Source of the DNA: Methanosarcina sp.
GTDB taxonomy: Archaea > Halobacteriota > Methanosarcinia > Methanosarcinales > Methanosarcinaceae
Direction: 5' to 3'
NCBI GenBank assembly: GCA_013330315.1
Contig: DUIO01000167.1
Coordinates: 13,966 to 22,306 of the forward strand
DNA length: 8,341 bases
Below the pieces are notes generated by a model that did not search any database, had not been told where the DNA came from, and worked only from the letters and a program-made list of their open reading frames with translations. Both the position numbers and the translations under genes were made by a program. Shown one piece after another: positions 1 to 6,824 of this stretch; positions within the stretch are counted from its first letter, which is position 1; the number at the start of each line of letters is the position of its first letter.

Positions 1-272
1 TTTTATTAGACTTTTACTCTTAAATAAATATTATGTGAAAAAGAAAAACTCAATTATTAAATATCTTAAGAGAAAACTACCTTAATCTTTTAATATTTAG
101 TCGTGAAAGTTGAAGAGATAGACAGAGTTTAAGGCCTTTAAAGGTTCCTATCTAAATTCATAGAGAGGGAGTAAGCCATTAAACTGCTTTATTAAGAGTT
201 GAGAACCATTTTCAAATATCAGAATATGTCCCTCTCGATTGAGGCTTGAATTTCTTATCTTGAAAGGCTTTA

Positions 273-285
273 AGGAGTTACTCCT
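273..285. repeat. 13-bp palindrome, possible operator upstream of cas3
   Basis: AGGAGT and ACTCCT are perfect 6-nt inverted arms around a single central T. The site lies about 33 bp upstream of the TATA-like box assigned to cas3, where an archaeal or bacterial regulator could bind. No second copy was seen in front of cas5, so co-regulation of the two units through this site is not supported. Chance occurrence is quite possible for a site this short. Confidence 0.25.
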
Positions 286-317
286 GCCCTGCGATCTTAC
301 TTTTTGACTCTTAGTTG

Positions 318-326
318 TTTATATTT
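318..326 (+). promoter_or_regulatory. Probable cas3 promoter (TATA-like box)
   Basis: TTTATATTT resembles an archaeal TATA box. It would place transcription start near 346, giving a 5' leader of about 45 nt that includes the weak ribosome site GTGA (381-384) six bases before the cas3 ATG. The bases upstream are not a strong BRE. A second AT box at 361-369 (TATTATAAA) would place the start almost on the ATG and give a leaderless message. In a bacterial host, TTGCCC (337-342) and TATTAT (361-366), 18 nt apart, could instead serve as -35 and -10. Confidence 0.4.
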
Positions 327-390
327 CGCATATGGATTGCCCTGCATTAAATTAGGATATTATTATAAAATTTTTACAGCGTGAAATGTT

Positions 391-2535
391 ATGTATTATG
401 CCCATTCTACCGAAGGTCAGGACAAAAGTAGCTGGCAAACCCTAAAAGATCATCTGGAAAATGTAGCAGATATTGCTTCTGGATTTTCCAGAGAGTTCAA
501 TGCCGAACAATTTGGATATGCTTCAGGTTTATTGCACGACATCGGCAAATACTCACATGAGTTTCAGAGACGTTTAGATGGCAACAATATCAGAGTAGAT
601 CATTCTACTGCCGGTGCACAGGAAGCTAGAAAACTTTACGGAATATTTCAAAGCCGGATCCTGGAGTATGTCATAAGTGGGCATCACGGAGGCCTTCTTA
701 ACTATGGGACCAAAGAATGCGGACTTGAAGAGCGTTTATCAAGATCTTTTTTACCGAATTATTCTGCATACAAAAATGAAATTTCAGTTCCAGATTTGAG
801 CAAAGTTCGCCCTAGGCTTACTCCTATCAACAACAAGATGGGTTTTTCAATTTCATTTTATACGCGTATGCTCTTCTCATGCCTTGTTGATGCTGATTTT
901 CTTGATACAGAACAATTTCTTTCTCCTGACAAATCTTCTCTCAGAGGGCAGTATGAGCCGTTCGATGACCTTTTTTTAAAATTTAATAACTATATGAATA
1001 AAAAACTTTCAACAGCTGAAGAAAACCCTATCAACAGGTATCGAAGAGAGATCTATGAACAATGCGTAGAGAAAGCAGAATTGCCACCGCAGATGTATTC
1101 CCTGACTGTCCCTACCGGTGGAGGAAAGACGCTCTCATCAATGGCATTTGCCCTGAACCATTTGAGAAAACACAATTTGAATAGAATTCTCTATGTCATA
1201 CCATATACAAGCATTATAGAACAGAACGCAGATGTATTCCGCGAGATTTTTGGAAACGAAAATGTGCTTGAACACCACAGCAACTATGATCCGAAAAATG
1301 AAAAATCTGAAGATGCTAATGTTGTACAGGAGAAATTAAAACTCTCATCCGAAAACTGGGACATTCCTATTACCGTAACTACGAATGTTCAGTTTTTTGA
1401 GTCTCTCTTTTCTAATCGAGTTTCTCGATGTCGTAAGCTGCATAACCTTGCAAAAAGTGTAATAATTCTTGATGAAGCCCAGATGCTACCTACAGGCTTT
1501 TTAAAGCCGTGCCTTGCGGCTCTTTCTGAACTGGTAGTAAACTACGGGTCAACAGTCGTAATCTGTACCGCGACTCAGCCGAATCTTAATGGGTTCCTCG
1601 ATGAAAGTGTCGTACCTGTTGAGATTATGCATTCTCCTCAAGAACTGTACGAAGCATTCAGGCGAGTCCGTGTGACAGACCTTGGGGATATGGATGATTC
1701 TGACCTTTCAGCCAGACTTGAAGCGCACAAACAGGTTTTATGTATCGTCAATACCCGAAAACATGCACAAAAATTGTATGAACAACTTTCCGGATCTAAA
1801 GGTTACTATCACCTGAGTGCAAGAATGTGTCCAGTCCATAGAAGAATGAAACTGAAAAATATCAAAAATTTGCTGAAAGAAGGAGCTGAATGCCGTGTCA
1901 TTTCTACCCAGCTTATTGAGGCTGGAGTTGATATCGATTTTCCTGCTGTGTATCGAGCAATGTCTGGAATTGATTCTGTCTGTCAGGCTTCTGGAAGATG
2001 TAACCGTGAAGGAAAACTGGCTTCTGGAGAAGTTTATGTTTTTCGATCTACTGAAGAGTATGGAAAGGCAACGCACTGGCAGAGTCGGGTTGCTGAGATT
2101 GGAAGCATGATTTTTGACGAATGGGACGATCCTCTCGCGCTCCCCGCTGTGGGCAGATATTTTGAAAAACTTTATTCCTACGAGGGTGAGGGACTTGACA
2201 AAAAGAAAATTCTTCCTTCTTTTGAAGAGAGATTGAGCAACATCGCGTTTCCATTTGAGGACGTAGCTGATGCATTCAATCTTATTGAAAATGATACTCG
2301 GGACATTATTATTCCTTATGACGATAAGGCAAGGTCCATTATTAAACAGATGCAGCATACTGGATTTCCCGGGAAGTATGTTCGTAATCTACAGGGATAC
2401 ACAGTAAGCATTTACGCAGAAGAGTTCAGGATTCTCGAAAAAAACAATGCGATCTCTTCGATAGCTGACAGATTTTTTGTTTTGGATAAATTGGAAGATT
2501 ATTCTGAAGATATAGGACTTTTAAACCTGAAATAG
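391..2535 (+). CDS. cas3: Cas3, type I-C CRISPR-associated HD nuclease-helicase
   Basis: A 714-residue effector nuclease. Cascade bound to target DNA recruits Cas3, which unwinds the DNA 3'-5' with ATP and degrades the displaced strand. The N-terminal HD domain shows its metal ligands: H21, H49-D50 in the LLHDIGK motif, H71, H98-H99 in GHHGG, and D167. The superfamily 2 helicase core follows, with Walker A PTGGGKT (241-247), the Walker B box DEAQ (361-364), motif III TAT (393-395), motif V around STQLIEAGVD (505-514) and motif VI QASGRCNREG (532-541). A Cas3 C-terminal domain fills the rest. DEAQ in place of DEAH or DEVH is, from memory, usual in type I-C. The start follows a weak GTGA ribosome site at 381-384, and the first codons lead directly into the HD domain. 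It is separated from cas5 by about 100 nt with a new promoter, so it is probably its own transcription unit. No key residue is missing. Confidence 0.97.
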   Translation: MYYAHSTEGQDKSSWQTLKDHLENVADIASGFSREFNAEQFGYASGLLHDIGKYSHEFQRRLDGNNIRVDHSTAGAQEARKLYGIFQSRILEYVISGHHGGLLNYGTKECGLEERLSRSFLPNYSAYKNEISVPDLSKVRPRLTPINNKMGFSISFYTRMLFSCLVDADFLDTEQFLSPDKSSLRGQYEPFDDLFLKFNNYMNKKLSTAEENPINRYRREIYEQCVEKAELPPQMYSLTVPTGGGKTLSSMAFALNHLRKHNLNRILYVIPYTSIIEQNADVFREIFGNENVLEHHSNYDPKNEKSEDANVVQEKLKLSSENWDIPITVTTNVQFFESLFSNRVSRCRKLHNLAKSVIILDEAQMLPTGFLKPCLAALSELVVNYGSTVVICTATQPNLNGFLDESVVPVEIMHSPQELYEAFRRVRVTDLGDMDDSDLSARLEAHKQVLCIVNTRKHAQKLYEQLSGSKGYYHLSARMCPVHRRMKLKNIKNLLKEGAECRVISTQLIEAGVDIDFPAVYRAMSGIDSVCQASGRCNREGKLASGEVYVFRSTEEYGKATHWQSRVAEIGSMIFDEWDDPLALPAVGRYFEKLYSYEGEGLDKKKILPSFEERLSNIAFPFEDVADAFNLIENDTRDIIIPYDDKARSIIKQMQHTGFPGKYVRNLQGYTVSIYAEEFRILEKNNAISSIADRFFVLDKLEDYSEDIGLLNLK

Positions 2536-2548
2536 AATTGTGAAAACT

Positions 2549-2573
2549 ATTCATTATTGATTTTTTAATGAAT
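2549..2573 (+). terminator. T-tract with flanking inverted repeat after cas3
   Basis: Thirteen bases after the cas3 stop, ATTCATTA (2549-2556) and TAATGAAT (2566-2573) form a perfect 8-bp inverted repeat around a loop that contains most of a run of six T (2561-2566). Archaeal RNA polymerase can terminate on T-tracts without a stem. Because a new promoter lies directly downstream, a partial stop for the cas3 transcript is plausible. The stem is all A/T apart from one G-C pair, and the T-run is inside it rather than after it, so it is not a standard intrinsic terminator. Confidence 0.3.
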
Positions 2574-2600
2574 GATTTAACTCTATCCTTTACTAAATAC

Positions 2601-2615
2601 CGAAGATTTATATAT
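2601..2615 (+). promoter_or_regulatory. Archaeal BRE/TATA promoter for cas5-cas8-cas7-cas4
   Basis: CGAAGA followed by TTTATATAT (2607-2615) matches the archaeal arrangement of a purine-rich B-recognition element directly upstream of a TATA box. Known archaeal spacing of about 25 bp from box centre to start site predicts transcription from about 2634-2637. That position is immediately upstream of the ribosome site at 2638-2644. This is the strongest promoter in the window and separates the Cascade operon from cas3. It is also the best evidence that the host is an archaeon. Confidence 0.65.
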
Positions 2616-2637
2616 CCAATTATTCATTATTTTAGTG

Positions 2638-2644
2638 AGGTGAT
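2638..2644 (+). promoter_or_regulatory. Strong ribosome binding site that decides the cas5 start
   Basis: GAGGTGA, continuing as GAGGTGAT through 2644-2645 except for frame-neutral bases, is complementary to the 3' end of 16S rRNA (core GAGGTG at 2638-2643 when counted with the following T). It lies far downstream of the ATG at 2568, so it cannot serve that codon. It sits about 6 nt before codon ATA at 2649, where the conserved Cas5c sequence begins, and it overlaps the in-frame GTG at 2640. Confidence 0.6.
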
Positions 2645-3320
2645 TGGAATAGGATTTGGAATTAAACTAAAAGTATGGGGAGATTACGCTTGCTTCACGC
2701 GACCGGAAATGAAAGTTGAACGCGTAAGTTACGATGTCATAACTCCTTCAGCAGCGAGAGGAATTCTTGAAGCTATATACTGGAAACCTGCAATTTTCTG
2801 GAAAATTGACAGAATTCACGTTTTGAATCCAATAAAGTTTGACAATATCCGCAGGAATGAGAGGCCGGGAAAAATACTCGCAGGTAACATCAAAACTGCA
2901 CTCAGGGGAGGTGATGTTGCTCTATATCAGGATTCAACAGAGGATACTGTTCAGAGGGCTTCCCTTGTTTTGCGTGATGTCTCTTATGTTATTGAGGCTC
3001 ATTTCGAGATAACAGACCGTGCAGGGCCTGATGATACTATCGAAAAACACTACAATATTACACTTAGGCGGATGAGAAAAGGACAGTGTTTTCATCACCC
3101 TTATTTTGGCTGTCGTGAGTTCCCGGTTCAGTTCGAGTTAATTGAAGGGGAAACCCCAGATTCCTATTACCACGGAAAAAAAGAAGGAGAAAAGGATTTA
3201 GGATTCATGCTCTACGATATTGATTTTTTAGATGAGATGAAAGCCGTCTTTTTCCGTGCCTGTATGGTGGACGGGGTTATTGATGTTCAGAAATGCCTGT
3301 GTAATGGAGGTGTGTCATGA
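2640..3320 (+). CDS. cas5c: Cas5c (Cas5d), pre-crRNA endonuclease and Cascade subunit
   Basis: A RAMP-fold protein that in type I-C replaces Cas6: it cuts the repeat RNA at the base of its hairpin and stays on the crRNA 5' handle in Cascade. The family core is clear: [15 protein letters not shown] (9-23 from GTG 2640), then [21 protein letters not shown] (31-50 overall). The residues matching the Y-K-H catalytic set of Bacillus halodurans Cas5d are Y47 (in YWKP), K136 and H137 (in EKHYNI). The frame is open back to an ATG at 2568, which would add 24 residues unlike the family. I reject that start because it lies upstream of the TATA box and has no ribosome site. GTG 2640 gives 226 residues. 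The ribosome site and homology point to ATA 2649 (223 residues), so the exact start is open. The stop overlaps the cas8 ATG by 4 nt. Confidence 0.93.
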   Translation: MIGIGFGIKLKVWGDYACFTRPEMKVERVSYDVITPSAARGILEAIYWKPAIFWKIDRIHVLNPIKFDNIRRNERPGKILAGNIKTALRGGDVALYQDSTEDTVQRASLVLRDVSYVIEAHFEITDRAGPDDTIEKHYNITLRRMRKGQCFHHPYFGCREFPVQFELIEGETPDSYYHGKKEGEKDLGFMLYDIDFLDEMKAVFFRACMVDGVIDVQKCLCNGGVS

Positions 3321-5200
3321 TTATCCAGTCTCTTTGCCGCCATTATGATATTCTTGAAAAAGATGAGAACGTCAGTATTCCAAAATTAGGGTATAGCAGC
3401 GCTAAAGTCTCATTTGCCCTTGTAATTTCCCCTGATGGAGTTCTTTCACATATTGTAGATCTCAGAAGTGATGACAAGAAGCCAAAACCCAAAGATATGG
3501 ATGTTCCTATCCAGAAGTCACGTTCTAGCGGGGTGTTCTCATATTTTGTCTGTGATAATGCAAAGTATGTTTTTGGTGCCGAAAAAATAAAAAGAAGTGA
3601 ATTTGAGAAAAAATTTGATCTTGCCTCGTCTGAAGAGAATTCTGTTGAACATACGGTATTAGAGGAAAATGATAAAGAGGTTACTCTTGTCCATCGGCGT
3701 TCCAGAGAATGTTTTGAAGCCTTCAAAGAACTTCACCACAGTATACTGGACGGTCAAAATGATCCCGAAATCCGTGGATTCCTTGCTTTTCTAGATGGAT
3801 GGAATCCAGAAGAGTTTCTCGAAAATCCAAAAACCAGAGAGTATAAAGATGATCTTCTTGCTGGTGGAAACTGCGTTTTTGAATTCAATGGGAGTTTTTT
3901 GCATCAAAATAGTGGGGTCAGAACCGCCTGGGAAATTTACTCTCAAAATGAAACTGGAAACACATTTGCCCAGTGCCTAATAAGTGGAAAAGTGGAGCCT
4001 GTAGCCAAGATACATCAAAAAATAAAAGGCGTTGTCGGGGCTCAATCGGCAGGGGCTTCTATTGTCAGTTTCAATGATAGCGCTTTCTGTTCTTATGGAA
4101 AAGAACAGAGTTTCAATTCTCCAATCAGCGAATCAGCGGTGTTTAAGTATACGACTGCCCTGAATTACCTTCTTTCAAGTCAGAGTAACAGAATAAGGAT
4201 TGCTGACTCTACAGTTGTTTTCTGGGCTGAGACAAGTGAAAAATCCTGTGAAGACCTTGTCAAATTCTTTTTTGACAGTCCAGAACCAGAGAAGAAAGAA
4301 GAAAAAAACATGGAGACTTCTCGGGTGTGGGACACAAACAAAATTAAAGAGATAGAGGAAATTCTCAATAAGGTCAGAATCGGCAAGAAAGTAAATCAGG
4401 AGGATATTGGAACAGATCCAGAAACGAATTTCTACATACTTGGTTTATCACCTAATAATGCACGGCTTGCAGTCCGTTTCTGGTATGTTGACAGTATTGG
4501 GAATCTTATTGAAAAAATGGCCCGTCATCATCTGGATATGGAGATCATAAGAGACGATCATGGTCCACGCTGCATTTCAATATATCGCTTGTTAAATGAG
4601 ACAGTCCCTCAGAGCTCTGATAAGAAAACAGTTTCTCCACTATTGGGTGGCCTTATTTTACGCTCGATTCTTACCGATACAGGTTATCCTATTTCATTAT
4701 ACAGTGCAATCCTGAGCCGTGCGAAAGTAGACGGCTCAATAAATTTTGTCAGAGCGGGTTTTATCAAAGCATACTTGCTAAGACTGAGCAGAGCTGGATT
4801 ATCGAATTTGAACCAGGATTTGATTACCATGAGTTTAAACGAGGAAAGTTCAAGTGTGCCATACCGCCTTGGGAGGTTGTTTGCCGCTCTTGAAAAGGCA
4901 CAGAATGATACGAACAGAGAGATGAAGAGCACCATTAACAGCAAGTACTTCAGCAGCGCTTCGTCAACGCCAGCAGTTGTGTTTCCTGTGCTGTTAAAAC
5001 TTGCACAACATCACATAGCCAAGTCTGATTGGGGTTTCAGGTCCAATCAACTGATTGAACAAGTTTTAGAAGGGGTAAATGAATTCCCCGCATACCTGAA
5101 TCTTGAAGATCAGGGTATGTTCATGCTTGGTTACTATCATCAGCGTAAAGCTTTCTTCACGAAAAAAGAAGTTTCCTCAAATGAGAAGGTGTCACCATGA
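3317..5200 (+). CDS. cas8c: Cas8c (Csd1), large subunit of type I-C Cascade
   Basis: A 627-residue large subunit that, in characterised type I-C complexes, recognises the PAM and helps open the target DNA. The family is identified by the N-terminal start ([11 protein letters not shown]), the block [14 protein letters not shown] to FNSPISE at about 220-272, [10 protein letters not shown] (296-305), and [16 protein letters not shown] (374-389). A charged, probably flexible stretch at 322-345 (PEPEKKEEK onward) links the N-terminal part to the rest. The C-terminal 123 residues are helical and correspond to the small subunit Cas11c, which is also made separately (see 4829-5200). The start has a strong ribosome site GGAGGTG at 3306-3312, 4 nt before the ATG. 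The gene overlaps cas5 and cas7 by ATGA junctions, implying translational coupling. Length is normal for the family and the frame is intact. Confidence 0.96.
   Translation: MIIQSLCRHYDILEKDENVSIPKLGYSSAKVSFALVISPDGVLSHIVDLRSDDKKPKPKDMDVPIQKSRSSGVFSYFVCDNAKYVFGAEKIKRSEFEKKFDLASSEENSVEHTVLEENDKEVTLVHRRSRECFEAFKELHHSILDGQNDPEIRGFLAFLDGWNPEEFLENPKTREYKDDLLAGGNCVFEFNGSFLHQNSGVRTAWEIYSQNETGNTFAQCLISGKVEPVAKIHQKIKGVVGAQSAGASIVSFNDSAFCSYGKEQSFNSPISESAVFKYTTALNYLLSSQSNRIRIADSTVVFWAETSEKSCEDLVKFFFDSPEPEKKEEKNMETSRVWDTNKIKEIEEILNKVRIGKKVNQEDIGTDPETNFYILGLSPNNARLAVRFWYVDSIGNLIEKMARHHLDMEIIRDDHGPRCISIYRLLNETVPQSSDKKTVSPLLGGLILRSILTDTGYPISLYSAILSRAKVDGSINFVRAGFIKAYLLRLSRAGLSNLNQDLITMSLNEESSSVPYRLGRLFAALEKAQNDTNREMKSTINSKYFSSASSTPAVVFPVLLKLAQHHIAKSDWGFRSNQLIEQVLEGVNEFPAYLNLEDQGMFMLGYYHQRKAFFTKKEVSSNEKVSP
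4829..5200 (+). CDS. cas11c: Cas11c, small Cascade subunit from an internal start in cas8c
   Basis: Type I-C Cascade contains a small subunit with no gene of its own; it is known from Desulfovibrio vulgaris to be translated from an internal start in cas8c. Here Met505 of Cas8c (ATG 4829) opens a 123-residue product with the length and place expected. The sequence from this Met, [20 protein letters not shown], resembles the family pattern in which a Met precedes a short acidic/Asn-rich stretch and then YRLGRLFA. The product ends with SLEDQG-like (LNLEDQG) and [14 protein letters not shown] motifs. A possible ribosome site AGGA lies at 4815-4818, 10 nt upstream, which is rather far. It would bind along the Cas7 filament and stabilise the DNA strands. 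The reading frame is certain; independent translation in this host is inferred. Confidence 0.7.
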   Translation: MSLNEESSSVPYRLGRLFAALEKAQNDTNREMKSTINSKYFSSASSTPAVVFPVLLKLAQHHIAKSDWGFRSNQLIEQVLEGVNEFPAYLNLEDQGMFMLGYYHQRKAFFTKKEVSSNEKVSP

Positions 5201-6063
5201 GCGAAATTATCAAGAATAGATATGAATTTGTACTGTTGTTTGACGTTGAGAATGGAAACCCAAATGGAGATCCCGATATGGGTAACATGCCTAGGGTTGA
5301 TCCTCAGACTGGACATGGAATTGTCACCGATGTATGCCTCAAGAGGAAGATCCGGGATTACGTTGATATCGTTAAAAAAGACGATTCAGATCGCAATGCT
5401 GAAGGGTACAACATATATGTTAAATCTGGTGTGGTTTTGAATGATCAACATGCAATGGCATATAAAAAGATAAATCATCCACCTAAAGGAGAGAAACAAT
5501 TGGCTGATCCTGAAGCCACACAGTTTATGTGTGATAATTTCTATGATGTCAGGACGTTCGGTGCTGTAATGTCGACAGGTGTTAATTGTGGTCAAGTCAG
5601 AGGACCTGTACAGTTTAGTTTTGCCCGTAGCATTGACCCGATTTTTCAACAGGAGGTAACGGTCACTCGCTGTGCTGTCACCAATGAAAAAGATGCTGAA
5701 AAAGGCCAGACAATGGGCAAAAAACAGATTGTACCTTACGGCTTATATCGTGCAGAAGGATATATTTCCGCTCATCTTGCTAAAAAGACTGAGTTTAAGG
5801 AAGACGACCTGGAACTGCTCTGGGATAGCCTGATAAATATGTTCGAGCACGATCACTCGGCGGCAAGAGGAAAAATATCCGCAAGAAAACTTATTGTTTT
5901 CAAGCATAACAGCGAACTTGGATGCTGCCAGTCTCACGTCCTTTTTGACAAGATAAAAGTGGAGAGGCTTTCCCGTGACATGCCTGCTCGTTCTTTTACA
6001 GATTACAAAGTAACAATTTCAGATGATATGCCAAAAGGTGTTGAATTAATTGAGAAATTATGA
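5197..6063 (+). CDS. cas7c: Cas7c (Csd2), Cascade backbone subunit
   Basis: A 288-residue RAMP/RRM-fold protein. Several copies line up along the crRNA spacer and form the Cascade filament. Family blocks are the N-terminal LLFDVENGNPNGDPD (13-27), the central FYDVRTFGAV with GPVQFSFARSIDPI (115-149), YGLYRAEGYISAHLA (181-195), and LINMFEHDHSAARGKISARK (212-231). These match the Csd2/Csh2 family and no segment is missing. The start has an AGGTG ribosome site at 5187-5191 and sits in an ATGA overlap with the cas8 stop. The end overlaps cas4 in the same way. Cas7 is needed in several copies per complex, and nothing in the junctions explains how its output is raised, apart from its own ribosome site. 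Confidence 0.97.
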   Translation: MSEIIKNRYEFVLLFDVENGNPNGDPDMGNMPRVDPQTGHGIVTDVCLKRKIRDYVDIVKKDDSDRNAEGYNIYVKSGVVLNDQHAMAYKKINHPPKGEKQLADPEATQFMCDNFYDVRTFGAVMSTGVNCGQVRGPVQFSFARSIDPIFQQEVTVTRCAVTNEKDAEKGQTMGKKQIVPYGLYRAEGYISAHLAKKTEFKEDDLELLWDSLINMFEHDHSAARGKISARKLIVFKHNSELGCCQSHVLFDKIKVERLSRDMPARSFTDYKVTISDDMPKGVELIEKL

Positions 6064-6746
6064 CCGGAAAGAGATATTCTGAAGATGAGCTTCTCTCGTT
6101 ATCTGGAATACAACATTTCCATTTTTGCAAGCGCCAGTGGGCTTTGATCCATATTGAACGTCAGTGGGAAGAAAACCTTCAGACAACTGAAGGCCGTTTT
6201 CTCCATGAACGTGTGGATAATCCATTCCTTAAAGAAAGTAGAGGAGACGTTGTTTTGTCAAGAGCATTTCCACTAGTTTCGTATCAACTTGGGCTTTATG
6301 GGGTTGCAGATGCCATTGAGTATGTCCGATCTGAAAATGGCATTTCTCTTCCGGGTTATGAAGGTCTGTGGAAAATGCGACCAGTAGAGTATAAAAGAGG
6401 CAAACCAAAGATTGATGAGAGGGATGAAGTACAGCTTTGCGCACAGGCTATGTGCCTTGAAGAGATGTTTAATGTAACCATAAACTCTGCTTATTTTTAT
6501 TATAATGAAATAAGGAGACGAATTCAGCTCGAAATAACTGAAGAACTTAGAGATCTTGTAGTTTCTTTGTCCGACGAAATGCACTATCTCTTTAAGAAAG
6601 AGCTTACTCCGCCTGCTGAAAAATCCCGAAACTGCAAATACTGTTCTCTTGCAGATGTCTGTGTTCCAAAGTTAACGAAAAAATCTGTTTCTGCCCGCAA
6701 GTATGTCAGAAATCATATAGATGAGGCCTGTAATGGCGATTTCTGA
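6060..6746 (+). CDS. cas4: Cas4, RecB-like exonuclease for spacer acquisition
   Basis: A 228-residue iron-sulfur nuclease that works with Cas1-Cas2. In type I-C it checks the PAM and trims prespacers so that new spacers go in the right way round. The four cluster cysteines are visible: C23 (HFCKRQWALIH) and C192, C195 and C201 near the C-terminus. The RecB-type nuclease residues are H49 (FLHERVD), D84 (GVADAIEY), E110 and K112 (VEYKRGK), and Q125 (motif III QLCAQA). The start overlaps the cas7 stop in an ATGA junction and has no good ribosome site of its own, the nearest being about 20 nt upstream (AAGGTG, 6035-6040). Reinitiation by ribosomes leaving cas7 is therefore likely, which would keep Cas4 level tied to cas7 translation. 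It is a separate gene, not a cas4-cas1 fusion. Confidence 0.96.
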   Translation: MTGKRYSEDELLSLSGIQHFHFCKRQWALIHIERQWEENLQTTEGRFLHERVDNPFLKESRGDVVLSRAFPLVSYQLGLYGVADAIEYVRSENGISLPGYEGLWKMRPVEYKRGKPKIDERDEVQLCAQAMCLEEMFNVTINSAYFYYNEIRRRIQLEITEELRDLVVSLSDEMHYLFKKELTPPAEKSRNCKYCSLADVCVPKLTKKSVSARKYVRNHIDEACNGDF

Positions 6747-6824
6747 GATGATCCAATGTTCAAGAATATTTTTACATAGTAATTAATCAGCCCAAATTTC
6801 ATGTCAGCAAAGGGGTTCATATTC
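6747..6824 (+). promoter_or_regulatory. cas4-cas1 spacer with possible weak promoter
   Basis: This 78-nt gap is the only break in the operon after cas5. It has an AT box AATATTTTTA at 6765-6774 that could be a weak archaeal TATA element with a start near 6795, ahead of the cas1 ribosome site. The same T-run could also cause partial termination of the message from cas4. Either would let the adaptation genes be expressed apart from the interference genes. The evidence is composition only. Confidence 0.3.
6811..6815 (+). promoter_or_regulatory. Ribosome binding site that decides the cas1 start
   Basis: AGGGG lies 9 nt before the ATG at 6825, where Cas1 homologues begin (MRKLLNTLY). It lies downstream of the alternative ATG at 6801, which has no ribosome site. 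The longer reading of cas1, with eight extra residues, is therefore unlikely. Confidence 0.6.

Larger units (their letters stand above)
1..390. other. Gene-free upstream region of the cas locus
   Basis: This AT-rich stretch has no convincing coding frame on either strand and no tRNA- or rRNA-like structure that I recognise. It holds the probable cas3 promoter near its right end, a short palindrome at 273-285, two overlapping palindromes at 131-144 (AAGGCCTT and CCTTTAAAGG), and an 8-bp inverted repeat (GAGAGGGA at 163-170, TCCCTCTC at 229-236) separated by 58 nt. I found no match to the CRISPR repeat seen at the right edge, so there is no sign of a second or decayed array here. The gene to the left lies outside the window. 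Confidence 0.6.

Noticed and set aside
163..236. Inverted repeat GAGAGGGA/TCCCTCTC as a mobile element end or structured RNA
   Set aside because: The arms are only 8 nt long and 58 nt apart, with no transposase, target duplication or nested pairing.
1081..1090. Open frames on the minus strand inside cas3, cas8, cas7, cas4 and cas1 (largest 206 residues at 1738-2358)
   Set aside because: They lie opposite conserved coding sequence, have no ribosome site or family resemblance, and their composition is that of a reverse-strand shadow.
1471..1482. DEAQ in Cas3 in place of DEAH/DEVH as a sign of a dead helicase
   Set aside because: The Asp and Glu needed for ATP hydrolysis are present, all other helicase motifs are intact, and DEAQ is, as far as I recall, usual in type I-C Cas3.
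2568..2639. A 24-residue N-terminal extension of Cas5c
   Set aside because: It lies upstream of the TATA box and ribosome site and has no counterpart in the family as I know it.
6801..6824. cas1 starting at ATG 6801
   Set aside because: No ribosome site precedes it, while AGGGG precedes ATG 6825, where the family begins.
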